Of a stretch of DNA of 32,664 nt, positions 21,704 to 32,664 are shown one piece after another. The position numbers were made by a program, and so were the translations under genes. The DNA is from Lentinula raphanica (taxonomy: Eukaryota; Basidiomycota; Agaricomycetes; Agaricales; Omphalotaceae): NCBI GenBank assembly GCA_027919835.1, contig JANVFP010000066.1, positions 1-32,664 on the forward strand, given 5' to 3'. Positions within the stretch are counted from its first letter, which is position 1. Every line of letters begins with the position of its first letter. The notes below the pieces were generated by a model. The model worked only from the letters and a program-made list of their open reading frames with translations. It ran no database searches and was not told where the DNA came from.

Positions 21704-23673
21704 ATGTGTTATGAGTTCGTAATTTATGGCTTGCTTTTCTTCAGTCAATCTGTCGAAGCATTTCTTGAAAAACGAGATACGGATCCTGCCCTGGAGACAT
21801 TGGTCATACCTCTAGCTCTGGACAATATTGCACGCTATTCAGTAGCTGTAGATATGGTACGCCTGATGTTCCCATTTGAGCTCTGGACTTTTCACTCAAT
21901 GTTCGAAGTCGCCTGGTCCTGATCAGCAGTCATTTGGTTTTGTTGTCACTACTGGCACAGGTTATAGTGTGGTCGCCGGAGTGAACTGTGATGACTGCGA
22001 GGGAGTTTCGAGGTAATTATCTAGTTCCTCGCATAGACATGACAGTTGATGGAACCTCGAAATCCTCAGTTACAACATCAGTCAATCTCCTACTGCGGAA
22101 CAGCTTCCTGACGTTCAAAGTGTGTCTCTCCTAGGGACGAATGCCAGTGGAAGCTTGATAGACGAGAACTGTCAACTTACCCAATCGAATGGGTCGGCTT
22201 GGCCATATCCGAATCAGACATGTAAGAAAACCCCCCTCACAAATACGCATTCATTTTCTGATCTACAGATCATGGCGGGAACCCCAGTGATTGTTGCAAA
22301 CACCTCATCGAACTTGTTCTCCCCCGGAATTTCAGGTGTATTCGGACTTGGGACCAATGGTACGTTCGCTGCGGACTCTGCTCGATAACGTTGATCTCAA
22401 TTGTTTCCAGGTCGCAATGGTGATTTTTCCGCGACAGTATTTAGTGGTTGGCTGTCTAGGAACCCCGGGAAAACGAACTTCACATATGGGATGATGCTGA
22501 ATCCGCCATGGGATTCTGGCACAGATGGAGGTGTCCTGCATTGGCAATCTCCAGACACCGCATCGTTCGAAGGCGATGTCGCATGGAAGTCTATGTCAAC
22601 TTCTAATTCTACGTCATTACAGTCTGATTGGTATATCACCATGGACTCCTTGTCTTTCACGGATAGCGATGATAGTGTCACCGTATCCCGGAGCGGTGAA
22701 CTCGTTACTGCTGTCGATCCCTTCGAGGCGCCTCTGATTTTCCCTCAAGCATTGACGGGAGCAATATGTCGGTGTTTCCTTATACAGTGACTAGGTTTCC
22801 CGAGTTGACTCTTCACCGTGTTTGTGCAGATGGTGGTATGGCGGGAGCTTCGCGCCTTCCTTTAACCTCGACCACTAATCAATGGGCAATACCCTGCAAC
22901 AGCAAGATGAGTTTGTCAATGACATTTGGTTCGTTTTCTGTATCAATGGACGAAACCACCCTGGTCCTGCAAAACGGGAACGCTTGCGTTGGGGCAATCG
23001 AGGAATGGAGCGATCCTCAGGCGGGAGAATACCTACTAGGCTCCATCTTCATCTCTCTAGTATATCTGTGAGTATACCCGATATAGAAATCATTGCCAGA
23101 CTGGATGTTCATGCACTTGTCTAATCTCCATTATCACAGCATTTTTTCTGTCTCGGGCTCCTCACAAGGTAGTGTCGGTTTCGCGCATAGAAAGGCATCA
23201 TCATCATCCACAAATCTTTCTGCGGGTCAAGTAACGGGTATTGTCCTAGGCTCAGTTGCATTCTCTGTGCTCTCTGTTGTAGGCCTCATCTGGTACTGCT
23301 ATCGCCGGAGGCAGCGCCAACACAAAGAACTCCCTTCCCCTTTTATTTCACCTCCGATGCCCCGAACTATCAAGAATCAGTGAACGGAAATCGGGAAATA
23401 GTGACAGCGAGTGCCAGCTTTGTCGCTCGTTCACCATCCGATATCAATGGATTCGGGTTCAGGTTGCCACATAGCAGTGACAGTGCAGACATCATGACCG
23501 CACTTCCCTCCTCTAACTTAATCCGACCGAATCCTACGCCAACAGAATTTTCATTTCGAGAAACACTTCCTCTGTATGACGAATCGGTGGCTAACGATAC
23601 TTCGATTTCTCGGCAACCCCTTCGTACTCAAAAGTCACTCGCGACTTTTCAAACGACCGGCACGCTCGCATAG
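21704..23673 (+). CDS. Membrane-anchored aspartic-protease-fold protein, probably inactive
   Basis: A secreted pepsin-like (A1) domain with one membrane helix and a cytosolic tail. ATG 21704 opens a signal peptide (YEFVIYGLLFFSQSVEAF) followed by a Lys-Arg kexin-type site. Exons are about 21704-21856, 21927-22012, 22070-22221, 22269-22359, 22411-22767, 22830-23067 and 23140-23673. A1 landmarks are the flap-lobe start SFGFVVTTGTGYSVVAGVNC, GISGVFGLGTNG, DWYITMDSLSF, the second active-site region ELVTAVDPFEAPLIFP, and GEYLLGSIFISLVYLIFSV. The first catalytic triplet DTG reads TTG, and the second reads DPF, so peptidase activity is unlikely. Several N-glycosylation sites are visible (NAS, NGS, NTS, NFT, NST). 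A helix VTGIVLGSVAFSVLSVVGLI near 23230-23290 is followed by basic YRRRQRQ and a Ser/Thr-rich tail ending TFQTTGTLA. Two probable one-base breaks exist (exon junction near 22221/22269, and 23382). Confidence 0.8.
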
Positions 23674-25998
23674 GTTGAATGTGCATGTGTTGTAGAGCCT
23701 AACGCAGAAGCCGGGTAAAAGTTGTTCAAGCAATGCGATTTCTACTTTTAAGTATATGGCAGAAGGATTCTGCGAAGGTAGTAATACATACATACGCCGA
23801 TGATTAATTCCTCTATCTATCATGTGTTGCTCATAAGTTATATATAACGGTATTCTTTGTGATCCTTACTCTGCGCTGTCCATTGGACATCCGAGGTCTC
23901 TCTGAGTTCAAAAATTCAATCCGGTGTTAGTTGTCCCTGGGTGCTCGAGAACATAGAAGACACGCGCCACTGGGTTTTTTCCGAAGTTCATAGACGTCTC
24001 TGGAAATATCCTTGCTTAGAAATTTCTGACGATCAAGAGATGCACTTCTTCCAGAAATCATCGAGAAGGTCCAGATTTGTTCCATTGTATGTATATGCGG
24101 AAACGTTAACAGCAACTCAATGTGGCAGATTCATGAGCAGTTCGTTCTACGGGAAGGTGGCATCTGAAGCCGTCGATGGAAACCTCATCCGCGGTGATAT
24201 AGGGTGATATGTATGATATTTCCTGTCCGACATCCACTGATGATCGGCAATGGGTATATCTCTCAATAGCAAACACGATCAGTGATCACCCAAAACCACT
24301 ATTCGATGCATATATGTACTTTTTGATTACAAGGCTGTTATTGAGGTGAACTGATAGATGATAGAATGAGACCATCAAATACTACAGTTACTGTATTCAA
24401 GGCGTAAAATGATCATTCGGGGGGCTTGTCTGGCCACAATAACGATGAATTGAGTCCCTCCTTATTTCGGTAGTTTGAAGTAGTACAAGGTTTACATTTT
24501 CAATGGTGTCGCAAATCATCAAGGCGTCTTAAGCACTGACGACCTCGATCTGGCACGTTCAAAATCCTAGATACTATTACTACGTACGTAGCACGAAGGG
24601 AGTAGGGTTTCGCCGACTCTGTCCTGTCCAAATGCTGTTACAACATTCCCTCAGCCGCCTGGCCGCGTTGCGGGGCCAGAACTTGAACTCTATGAATGAT
24701 CGACTGTGCACTGAATGCGATCGGAGGCGTTTGTGAGCTTCAAAATCGACATGTTGTATGAGGTTGTTCATCAATTTATGTCGGTGACAATTCGGGAGGA
24801 AAATAGCACGTTGATTGCGAGAGTTGGATCTAATAAACCTACAGACCAGATCTCCGTAAAAATCCTGCGGCCGTATAAGTATGCTTCCGAAACCAAATTC
24901 AACCCTCGAAGCTTCAACATATGATTTCCCCCCGTCCAATCGTCGAACACAAGACAGCTGTTCGGTTTGAAAGCCTCGTCACTCAAATTCCACCGGCGAG
25001 TACCGGTTATAATTCTGCGAAGTAGGGCCACCCAGATAATATGTGTTCCCATGATCATGAACAGTACCCTTTTCCCCGGGCTGGAGGCTGAGAAATTAAC
25101 GACACGTAGGGAGTATGTACATGCTTATAGTCCAACTACTAGAGGCTTCCCACACGTTCAGAGACTTTAAAGTTGGGCTGGAATCGAGGTTTGACTGACT
25201 AGTATCAAACATTGCTATCAAGCCTTGTATGGATTGAACCCGACTTGATCTAAAGTTGTAAATTCTCATGCAGCTTAATGGCAGCATATGTGGTATATGA
25301 GAATCATACTATGAGGCGATCTAATGAGGTTCTAGTACGGTTTGCACAAATGAGTTGCCAAACTTTGAAGCAATACAGATTTATCGCCGCAGTAGTGGAA
25401 TTTCATGGCTGGGACACGCCAAGACAAATGTTGAAGAGAGAGATCCAATACCGGCACAAGAACCCATCTATTCCAGTCTCTAGATTGGGTTCGTTGCATA
25501 TCGAAGATAAGCATCATACTTCGTTGTGCACCCAGGCCACCTACTACGTCTGAGTAAGGTGGAAGCCTTTTCGATGTATCAAGCTTGTGGGCTTTCAGCC
25601 AAATGCCAAGACTGCAAGCATAGCGTTCATCATTTTACATAATGCGTCTAGATGAGTGCAACTGTGCAAGTAGTTCCAGCAGGTTCCAGCGGGAGTACCG
25701 GGTGCCTTGTTCGGAGTTCCGCAAGGCACCGTTCATGCCGCTGATGGGATCAGTTGTCTGTGATTGCCGTTAGAAGGCGATCTGGCAGGCAGAACAAAGC
25801 AGGCCTTTCTTGGTAAGTAATTAGCGCGCGCTCTCTCTTTCGATCTAGTTGCATGTTCTCGTCGTTCGACATGTCCATAGCCCATCGTTGATTTCAGTTG
25901 CTCAACATCATCGACGTCTCTTATACCACGGAATCCCATAATCTCAATACCCTCACCGCTCAACTTTCTTTTCACTGCCTTAATTGCTTGGAATAGGA
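23674..25998. other. 2.3-kb region with no supported gene
   Basis: Short ORFs occur on both strands but none shows a recognisable motif, length or splice pattern. A 12-bp palindrome CTACGTACGTAG lies near 24581. A stable inverted repeat lies at 25701-25730. The region separates the aspartic-protease-like gene from Erf4 and may hold degraded sequence plus the Erf4 promoter. Confidence 0.5.
25701..25730. repeat. Perfect 9-bp inverted repeat (hairpin)
   Basis: GGTGCCTTG and its complement CAAGGCACC flank 12 bases, and inside them CGGA and TCCG can also pair. As RNA this would form a strong stem. It lies about 270 bp upstream of the Erf4 start. Function is unknown; it may be the trace of a small element. 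Confidence 0.6.
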
Positions 25999-27528
25999 AT
26001 GTCTTCCAGCCCCGAACATGCATTCGAATACTCTTCGACAGACGTTATAGATGTTACCAGCAACCATGAAGCTGGTACATCACAGCAAGAGCATCATTCA
26101 AGCCAGCCTTCTATAGAGTCGGGATCTTCAAAAAGTGCTCCTGGTGTCGCCACGCTGGACGACGACAGAGATCTTCATTCGGAAAGAGACGATGGAGTGC
26201 CAGTAGAGAAGGATGTTTCAGAGGTAGAATGGGATCCTCTGCAACACGGTGCTGGGGATCTGCTGGCGGAAGACGAAACATTCACTGCTGCGCGAAATGG
26301 GCAACTGTATGAGGCTGGTGACTCTGTCGTGGATGTCAACGGTCGAGTTATCTTCCACAACGATGGGAAACCGTCTCGTTCGAATCTTCAGCTCGAAATT
26401 GAACCGAGGCCGTTACAACCATGGGATCTTGTTGACCCGCCATCGATGAATGGGGAGAAGCCACTAAATCCATATGGCACAGTCACTTCGCACAAGTATA
26501 GCACGCTTCAAGAGTCAACGTATGATCATGGCTTTTTTATTAGTCCATTCCCATTGACCATTTATACTGTTATAGTCGCAGCCGTTCCCTAATACCAAAG
26601 TCATCATATTATTTTGGTCCCCCTCCCCCTGGTTCCGCATACGGAACGTCTCCGATAGGTCAAATTGGTCTCCACCATCCTCGGGAAATCATCCGAATCG
26701 AAAGAGATTACACTGGAGGAGAACTCATACAGTTTGCTCCAATATATCCATTGGAGTTGGAAGGTCGAGTAAGACAAATGCTCCTGTTCCAATTTCCGCT
26801 CTCATCCGGACCTTCAGATAACACCCACTCAGTTCTTGGAGTCAATAAACTCCATCAACGAACGCCTCATATCGGCTCATAGTTTTCGTCATGCCATGAT
26901 AGATAACCTGCTGGCTGTGTTCACACTACAACTGTCTACCGTTCTTTTTGAAACACACTATGACAAGGTATGGAAACTTTCATCGAGCGAGCGTCATTCA
27001 TGTACTGATTACACTGCGTGCAGGAGATGCAGCGTCTACAGCAGCTCTTCGATGAGTTGAATGCGGATCTTTACAATCCTTCGGGACTGAACCTCTTGTG
27101 GCCACAGAAAGTTGCGTTTTTATTTGTAAGTTATGTACGTTCTATGCAGGAGGAAAATGAAGCTTACGCAGTTGTTAGCTGGAAATTGAATACTATGTGA
27201 GTACCTCCTACTGTGTCAGGCCCTCCATCACTCAAGATCTCTCTCTTTCAAGTAAAACTAAAAGTATACTGGGGTACCTTAGTTTCAGCTCTCATTTGGA
27301 TGTATTCGTTGCAATTCTCTCTAATCTAGCACGCTGTAATACTTCCGTGAACGTCTCGCGGATGATTTGCCCGTTCTTGAGAACGAAAAGTTCGGAAGGA
27401 GTGAGTCAAAGGAGCGGCGCCGAAGCCGCGTAACTGAGATATTACATAATCAAAGAGATCAGTCAGCAGCTATCAGACCTTCGACCGCTCGCCGTCCTAC
27501 AATCATCTTCGTTGACTGGTCCGACTAG
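25999..27528 (+). CDS. ERF4: Erf4 / Golgin-A7 family, Ras palmitoyltransferase subunit
   Basis: Erf4 is the non-catalytic partner of the DHHC enzyme Erf2, which palmitoylates Ras at ER/Golgi membranes. Exons: 25999-26519, 26576-26768, 26818-26967, 27024-27125, 27179-27196 (18 nt, LEIEYY), then a terminal part. The N-terminal half is acidic and disordered (MSSSPEHAFEYSSTDVIDVT...). The Erf4 domain follows: YYFGPPPPGSAYGTSPIGQI, HHPREIIRIERDYTGGELIQ, FAPIYPLELEGRITPTQFLE, SINSINERLISAHSFRHAMI, then EMQRLQQLFDELNADLYNPS and NLLWPQKVAFLFLEIEYY. Frame is unbroken to LEIEYY. A charged stretch with RERLADDLPVLENEKFGRSE and a stop at 27526-27528 follows in good codon pattern, and I take it as the C-terminus. 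No acceptor joins it in frame, so either a one-base error or a different end is possible. The start is the first ATG after an in-frame gap. Confidence 0.88.
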
Positions 27529-27599
27529 CAAACATCGTTCCAAGCTATCCGTCTCCTTCCTCGTCTCTTAATCTTGCTTTGTGCCTCTAGGGATCCTCA

Positions 27600-29584
27600 A
27601 TGGAGTCTTTCTCTAACCTTGCTCCTCTTTGGGATCTTTCCCAGGCCACCAATTTCTCTCAACTCCCAGACGAAGACTTCCTTGCTCTTCTTCAGAAACA
27701 GTTCCCTAGTGCTGGTCAACATGGAGGTTATCAGTCAAATGTCTTTGGCACTGGAGAAACCGTCAATCCACAGAGCATTAATCAATACGCCCTGTCTAAT
27801 GTTACTCCTCCTTCTGAAGATAGCAGTCCCAGTCCGCAAGCTGCCGAAAGCTCCAACAAACAGAGTCCTGAAGAAAATAGCCCCTCTGAAGACTCTAATG
27901 ATTTTGGCTTGAAGCGAAAGGCCAGTGAGGAGGATCTAGGTGAAGGACCAAGCCAGAAGAATGCTCATACAAGTGAGTAGCAAAGTAATAAATTTTCCCC
28001 CTTTCTCTAATCTCAACATAGTGGCGAATTCTAATGCTAAGAAGGACAAAGCTGCGCCTTCAAAACGCAAGACTTCAGGTTCAGGACCTGTGAGTTCAGG
28101 CCAGTAATCTATGTCAATGCATGTTCACATTATTGTCATAAAGGATGAAACTCGTCTGATCAAACGCAAAGAACAAAATCGTGCAGCTCAGAGGGCGTTC
28201 CGGGAACGCAAAGAAAAACATGTCAAAGATGTATGTCTTGAATCTTGGTCCGTTTCTCTTCTCTAACCTCGGTCTAGCTGGAAGACAAAGTCGCCGCACT
28301 TGAAGCCAAAAATCAACAAGCCAGCGCTGAAAATGAAAATCTGCGCGATCTTCTTTCTAGGTTGCAATCCGAGAATATGGCACTTAAAGAAGCGTCCTTC
28401 ACTTTTTCCGTTCCAAAGCAGCCTACCGCCAGTACTTCAACAGCGAAGAGTTCCTCATTCACTACTTCTTCCGATACTTCATTATTCTCCACTCTTCCAC
28501 GGATAACATATACCGCTCCAAGTTCATCCAATTATTCCAATCCACTCGATATGACGTCCATGATGTCGTTTGATCCCAGTGTGCTGAATTTGCTGGACGA
28601 AAGCCCACAAGAGACCGCAACCGATGGTGCAATGCAGATGGACTTTGGATTTGGAAAAAGTAACAGCGAAGAATTTTTGCCCAAGAATTACACCACCATC
28701 GCAAGCAATCCTGCGTTCTTTTCCCTGGCATCGTCCTTTGATCACTTCACACCATCGACCAACCCTTCGTCAGCGTCCGTTTCTCAGCCGTCCAGCTCGC
28801 ATTCACAGTCTCCAGCTAGCAGTACCAATGATCGGAGTCCTTTCAACTTTGACATGAGCGCACTGACACAATGGCCTACAACTTCTTCCACCGGACATGA
28901 TTCGGGGACGCTGGACGATCTTTTCGGGGGTGTTGGGTTCCTGAATCCCCAGCAACAGGTGGACGTCAACGCCTTCCTGAATGGAGGATCGCCTTCGGCC
29001 GTTAGCCCCGTGTTGCATCACTCCAATAACATCAGCAATAACTCTCCTGCTACGTCCGCCTCGTCTTCACCGGCGTCTCATACTTCTGACCCCTTATTCA
29101 GTGCACGAGAGAGCTCATCGTCGGAGTCAGACACATGCCACGATGACGGCGAATGTCCCAAAACGAAAGCAGATTTCATCCAGCACATCGAATCGTCGGG
29201 ACCATCCGCATTCGTGGACGCAGTCGCTAATCACAACTTCCTCCAGACGGTTTCATGTAACCCTATCGATACTGAGAAGAACGGGTTGCCATTCCTCTCG
29301 ACTGTGGAGTGTGACGGAAGAACGACGTTCCCACCGGTGGAGAAGAGCGACAAGAATGTTCCGGTGCTTGATGCTTGGAGAAACATCACTCGTGATCCAC
29401 AGTATAAGGTACAAATCTCCAAAATTTGCTGTAGACAAAGCCTGACTTCTGAATATAGGAATGCGATATCGCGAATCTCTGTTCAGAGTTCGCAAGTAAA
29501 GCCCGTTGTGACGGCTCCAAGGTAGTTTTAGAGCCTCAGGGCGTAACGAGTCTAATGGAAACTCTCAAAAAGCGCCATATATGA
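27600..29584 (+). CDS. YAP1: Yap1/Pap1-like bZIP stress transcription factor
   Basis: AP-1-like bZIP factors of this type enter the nucleus on oxidative or metal stress when cysteines become oxidised and hide a nuclear export signal. Five exons splice without any frame break: 27600-27972, 28022-28089, 28144-28230, 28278-29408 and 29459-29584. The basic region KRKEQNRAAQRAFRERKEKH carries the fungal signature NxxAQxxFR, followed by a leucine zipper (LEDKVAALEAKNQQ, ENENLRDLLSRLQSENMALK). The middle is Ser/Pro/Thr-rich. One cysteine-rich part has TCHDDGECPKTKADFIQHIE near 29130-29190, with more Cys at VSCNP and VECDG. The C-terminal cysteine-rich domain ECDIANLCSEFASKARCDGS lies in the last exon, followed by the Leu/Val-rich export-like VVLEPQGVTSLMETL, and ends KKRHI. 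The start follows the Erf4 stop by only 71 bp. Confidence 0.92.
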
Positions 29585-30112
29585 AGAGCAAAAACAAGTT
29601 CAACATCGTACTCGGAGTTCATACTGTTCATGTATCCTTACATTCCTGTGTAGCTCAAACATAGCAGTCGCAGAAGCTTTCAGGTCGTATCCACTTCTGC
29701 CTTGTACACGTCCTCTGAACATTTACTTATCTGTTGTTATTATTCCGACGTTATGAAACATAAATCATATCTGCCTTCCGTTGCGATAGATGGTTGTGGT
29801 TTTACTGTTGCGGTTCTTCGATTTCTCTTTGTATCTCATTACTGTATACATATCCTCCTGAAAATTGATTTTCACCCCGATAGCCAATGAAACTCACTGT
29901 GTGTAGAACAACTACATATGTACAGTAATTGCACGGGATGATTGATGACTCCCCCGCAATTCCGACTGGTTCTCGACAGGTATGTTGCGCAAGATGTGTA
30001 GATCATCTTATCGGATGACTATTGAGGAATCTATATAGTACATACTGATACTACCTTATCCCACGCAGAACCCTCCATACACCCGTTTGTTCTACTTAAA
30101 AACTGGACCATT
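29585..30112. other. Convergent intergenic region bZIP / NCS1 transporter
   Basis: About 530 bp between convergent genes, presumably both 3' UTRs. It is AT-rich, with short ORFs lacking any recognisable motif. Confidence 0.5.
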
Positions 30113-32620
30113 TTAAACTTCACGTTTACTATTCACAGAAGCGAAATCCGTTTCCTTTTCGAATTCAGATACCTCCAAAATCGCGTTGTCCATGAACGTC
30201 TCGCGTGCAGGGAACAGGGTCGACAACAGCCAATGAAGGAACCCTGCAGTGAAAAACTAGCAAGCAACGAAGCATGAGCTCGGGAGACATTCTGTATGGG
30301 ATATGTGTATCATAACACTCACCCCATAGAGCCACGCGATATCGAATACATGGATCGCGTCTCCTACATTGATAGTAGAGTTGATGCTGCTGATGAGACC
30401 CGGAAAGCTGGGGAATACGGAGAATAAAAGGGCGACTACTACACGCCAGTTCTGGGGATATAGTTGAGAAAACGAGTTTAGGGCAATATTATTGCTTACT
30501 ACTCACCACACCGTGCCAGTATTTATAACGACCGTTATGATCATACATAGCTGGAACATCGACTTTGCATTTGTGCACCAGCCAGTACTGCGTATACAAA
30601 AGTAAGTCGCAGCAATCACAATGAAGAAAACCATTAGCTTCACATCTGTAACCATTCTATGGTCGGAACGAATCAAGATCGTGAAAAATGAGAATTGATG
30701 TTAGAACATAATCAACTCACATTCCAGCGAATGGTCCCAGAAATATCGTATATCCGCTCATGAAATTCAAGAAACCTGGTGCACTGGATAGGATTTCCCA
30801 TGGTGCTAGAGCCCAACCGCCCAAGATCGCGCAGAGAACCTGACCTCGTCGGATATTGATATACTTTGGGAAAAGCACCATCATATCGTTAGCGGCACTC
30901 AGACTGTTAGCACTGATATTGGTCCCGAGGGTTGCGATGAGATAAGACAGAGCGGCGAAGAATTTCGGGGCACGATCCCAATGGGCGATGAGGGTGGTGG
31001 GCTGTAAGCAGATTCACTAAGCATATAGTCGCATTTTATTGACAAACTGCTACGCACGTCCCATAGAGTTTCACCGTAGAGTACTTGGCCTGTTCACTGT
31101 TCAAGTTTGCGCAGAGACCAGAGGAATCAGCCCTACTCACCAACTGAAGTGACGGCTATGCCTATCGTAGAAATAGAATCATTTCGATGTTCGAGGTGCG
31201 ATCAAGCTGAGCTCTTACCCACAAAACCTGTAAGCGTGAACAACGTCGGAATCAGTATGGCTTGTATGTATTGCCTAACGGTCAGAACAGTGAACAATCT
31301 GTATTCGTATTCAGACTTCAAAGCTCTTACGCTCGTTCATTTTTGGCATATCGCTACGCGGCATGGGATATTGAATCAGCACATTTCAAGAGGCGCTGAC
31401 ACTGTATACTGACCGTGAAGTCAGGAATATTAACCGCGAGGGTGGCGTAATTTCCTAACGCGGAATTCATAGAGCTCAACCAAGCCCAAGCCAGAGCGCT
31501 GCCGCTCACGGTCGCATGTTGGTTAGCAAGAGAGACACTCGGTGGGACTTTGACCATGGCCCAAATGAGAATCGAAAGCCACGCTGCAGGGACAATCAAG
31601 GCTTTGAACACGCTGGATAGGACAGATGAGGACGCAGATAGCACAAATTTTGTATGCGAGGTTACTCACAAGAAATATCGAATCCTTTGAGGGGATATCA
31701 ACATTATGGGGAACTGGATTAGCCAAAAGATGAAGTAACACATCATGCCTAGGCAAAAAAAGGTACTTGAATTTTGGAGTAGGGATATCATCTGCCGCAC
31801 CTACCTCTCGTTGTGATCCCAGCACTGGAAGAAAGACGATTCGGAATCCGTATAGCTGATGGCCATATGGCCTGTATCATTTGGTCGACGCATTCAGAGC
31901 CAGTGTAAGTCTATTAGTGGATTAGTTAAGTCAGGTCGGCGCATATTGAAGCAAAGCTGATATACTTGAATGCCAAACCAGAACAGGGCAAGTATTACAC
32001 GACTGATAACGCTGAAGTAGCTGAACCAGAAACCGAAACTGGACCGATTCAGAACGGGAAATCCCTGGCAGGTTCAAAGGATAGTAGCAGCAATGAGAAG
32101 AGCGCCAATTGCTCGCTTGAAGAAGGATCGTACGATGTGCAGACGAGCGCCGATAGTGCCATTCAGGACCATTACCAGAGCGATAATTGTATGTCCGACT
32201 GCTATAGCTGCAAGAGCTTGACGCCTAACATGAAGATACGTTTACGTTCATTAGTGCTGATCGGTGATATCAAGACCGAGGAAATCGCCAAACCAGTTCA
32301 AACCGACCGCCAACATGGACGATGCAAGCTCCCAAGCCTAGTAGAGGAAGGGTTATTTCACGCCTTTGCTCGATTCACATGTGGAACCGTACAGGGACAT
32401 TGGCCGCATCAGAAATCTGAGTTATGATGAATCAACGAAGATATCCGAGCAGTTAGAGGAAGTTCCTCACCCAGTACGCGACGTAGTTCCAAGTATTCCA
32501 TGTCCGCAAGTGGACGGGGACAGGATCCATATCCTTGTTGCTCCATCGTGAAGTAGGCGCTAGCGTGGACTTTTCGGGTTCTAAAACCCAAGCATCGGGT
32601 TTCAACCATTGGACGACCAT
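30113..32620 (-). CDS. NCS1-family nucleobase/allantoin-type permease (Fur-like)
   Basis: A proton- or sodium-coupled importer of the NCS1 (Fur4/Dal4-like) family with about 12 membrane helices in the plasma membrane. Minus-strand reading from ATG 32618-32620: MVVQWLKPDAWVLEPEKSTL, SNKDMDPVPVHLRTWNTWNY, helix 1 with ISDAANVP then WELASSMLAVGLNW, VLNGTIGARLHI, FPVLNRSSFGFWFSYFSVIS, GIQTYTGSECVDQMIQAIWP, CYFIFWLIQFPIMLISPQRI, ANQHATVSGSALAWAWLSSM, NYATLAVNIPDFTRYAKNER, GQVLYGETLWDPTTLIAHWD, LIATLGTNISANSLSAANDM, GWALAPWEILSSAPGFLNFM, DYWLVHKCKVDVPAMYDHNG and SVFPSFPGLISSINSTINVG. It ends EFEKETDFASVNSKREV with stop 30113-30115. The NIPDFTRY motif marks the Fur branch. More than a dozen introns occur, including one 13-nt exon (30644-30656, MVTD). 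One frame slip appears at the junction near 32260-32330. Substrate (uracil, allantoin, uridine or thiamine) cannot be told. Confidence 0.92.
30644..30656 (-). other. 13-nt exon of the NCS1 transporter
   Basis: On the minus strand AATGGTTACAGAT is bounded by an acceptor ending CCATAG and a donor GTGAAG. It completes an Ile codon and adds Met-Val-Thr-Asp, giving PFAGIMVTDYWLVHKCK, the usual loop and helix order in NCS1 proteins. Confidence 0.75.
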
Positions 32621-32664
32621 TGGGGGAAAACGAAATAATGTTATAGGTCGTGTCTCTTAGGTCT

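Noticed and set aside
25733..26023. 96-codon minus-strand ORF overlapping the Erf4 start
   Set aside because: No recognisable motif, and it crosses the well-supported Erf4 N-terminus.
28981..29445. 154-codon plus-strand ORF
   Set aside because: Out-of-frame shadow of the bZIP fourth exon, which reads cleanly in another frame.
31966..32427. 153-codon plus-strand ORF
   Set aside because: It is antisense to the N-terminal exons of the NCS1 transporter, whose conserved helices explain this stretch.
1..32664. tRNA or rRNA genes
   Set aside because: I scanned for B-box-like GGTTCGAATCC and cloverleaf arms. The few partial matches (near 21364 and 26385) lack paired arms, and the second lies in Erf4 coding sequence.

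Overview
The window is nuclear DNA of a filamentous basidiomycete, most likely a mushroom-forming agaricomycete. Genes are closely packed on both strands and cut by many introns of about 45-75 bp with GT..AG ends. The products are fungal (Cyc8/Ssn6, Erf4, Brl1, a Yap1/Pap1-type bZIP), and an ADAM protease is present, which is unusual for fungi outside some lineages. I rebuilt the genes by splicing by eye, so exon edges marked as such are inferred.

Layout: (1) 188-981 minus, the exon-junction protein Mago nashi. (2) 1174-5946 plus, the SWI/SNF or RSC ATPase (Snf2/Sth1), divergent from mago across a 192-bp promoter holding a ~10-bp-phased array of GTCAC motifs. (3) 6619-10042 plus, a membrane-anchored ADAM metalloprotease whose last ~140 bp is followed by a decayed tandem copy. 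(4) 10479-14023 minus, the TPR corepressor Cyc8/Ssn6, convergent with ADAM. (5) 14749-15122 plus, a small SERF/4F5 protein with a 7-nt first coding exon. (6) 15123-18549, about 3.4 kb without a recognisable gene but with recent tandem duplications. (7) 18550-20032 minus, a Brl1/Brr6 nuclear-envelope protein. (8) 20162-21247 plus, mitochondrial ClpP, divergent from the Brl1 gene across ~130 bp. (9) 21704-23673 plus, a secreted, membrane-anchored aspartic-protease fold with altered catalytic motifs. (10) 23674-25998, about 2.3 kb with no gene I can support. (11) 25999-27528 plus, Erf4, the palmitoyltransferase partner subunit. (12) 27600-29584 plus, a Yap1/Pap1-like bZIP factor. (13) 30113-32620 minus, an NCS1-family nucleobase transporter.

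Most genes are unlinked housekeeping functions: RNA processing, chromatin, transcriptional repression, nuclear pore assembly, mitochondrial proteolysis, lipid modification of proteins, stress response and uptake. I see no biosynthetic cluster, CRISPR, tRNA or intact transposon, and no clearly new multi-gene system.

A striking property is that conserved genes in the left half (SNF2, ADAM, Cyc8) and the Brl1 gene carry many one-base frame breaks, mostly losses, while ClpP, SERF and the bZIP gene read through cleanly and Erf4 and NCS1 nearly so. This looks like uneven sequence accuracy rather than gene death. Other points of interest are 6-nt internal microexons in both mago and clpP, the phased promoter array, and the apparently non-catalytic aspartic-protease-like receptor.
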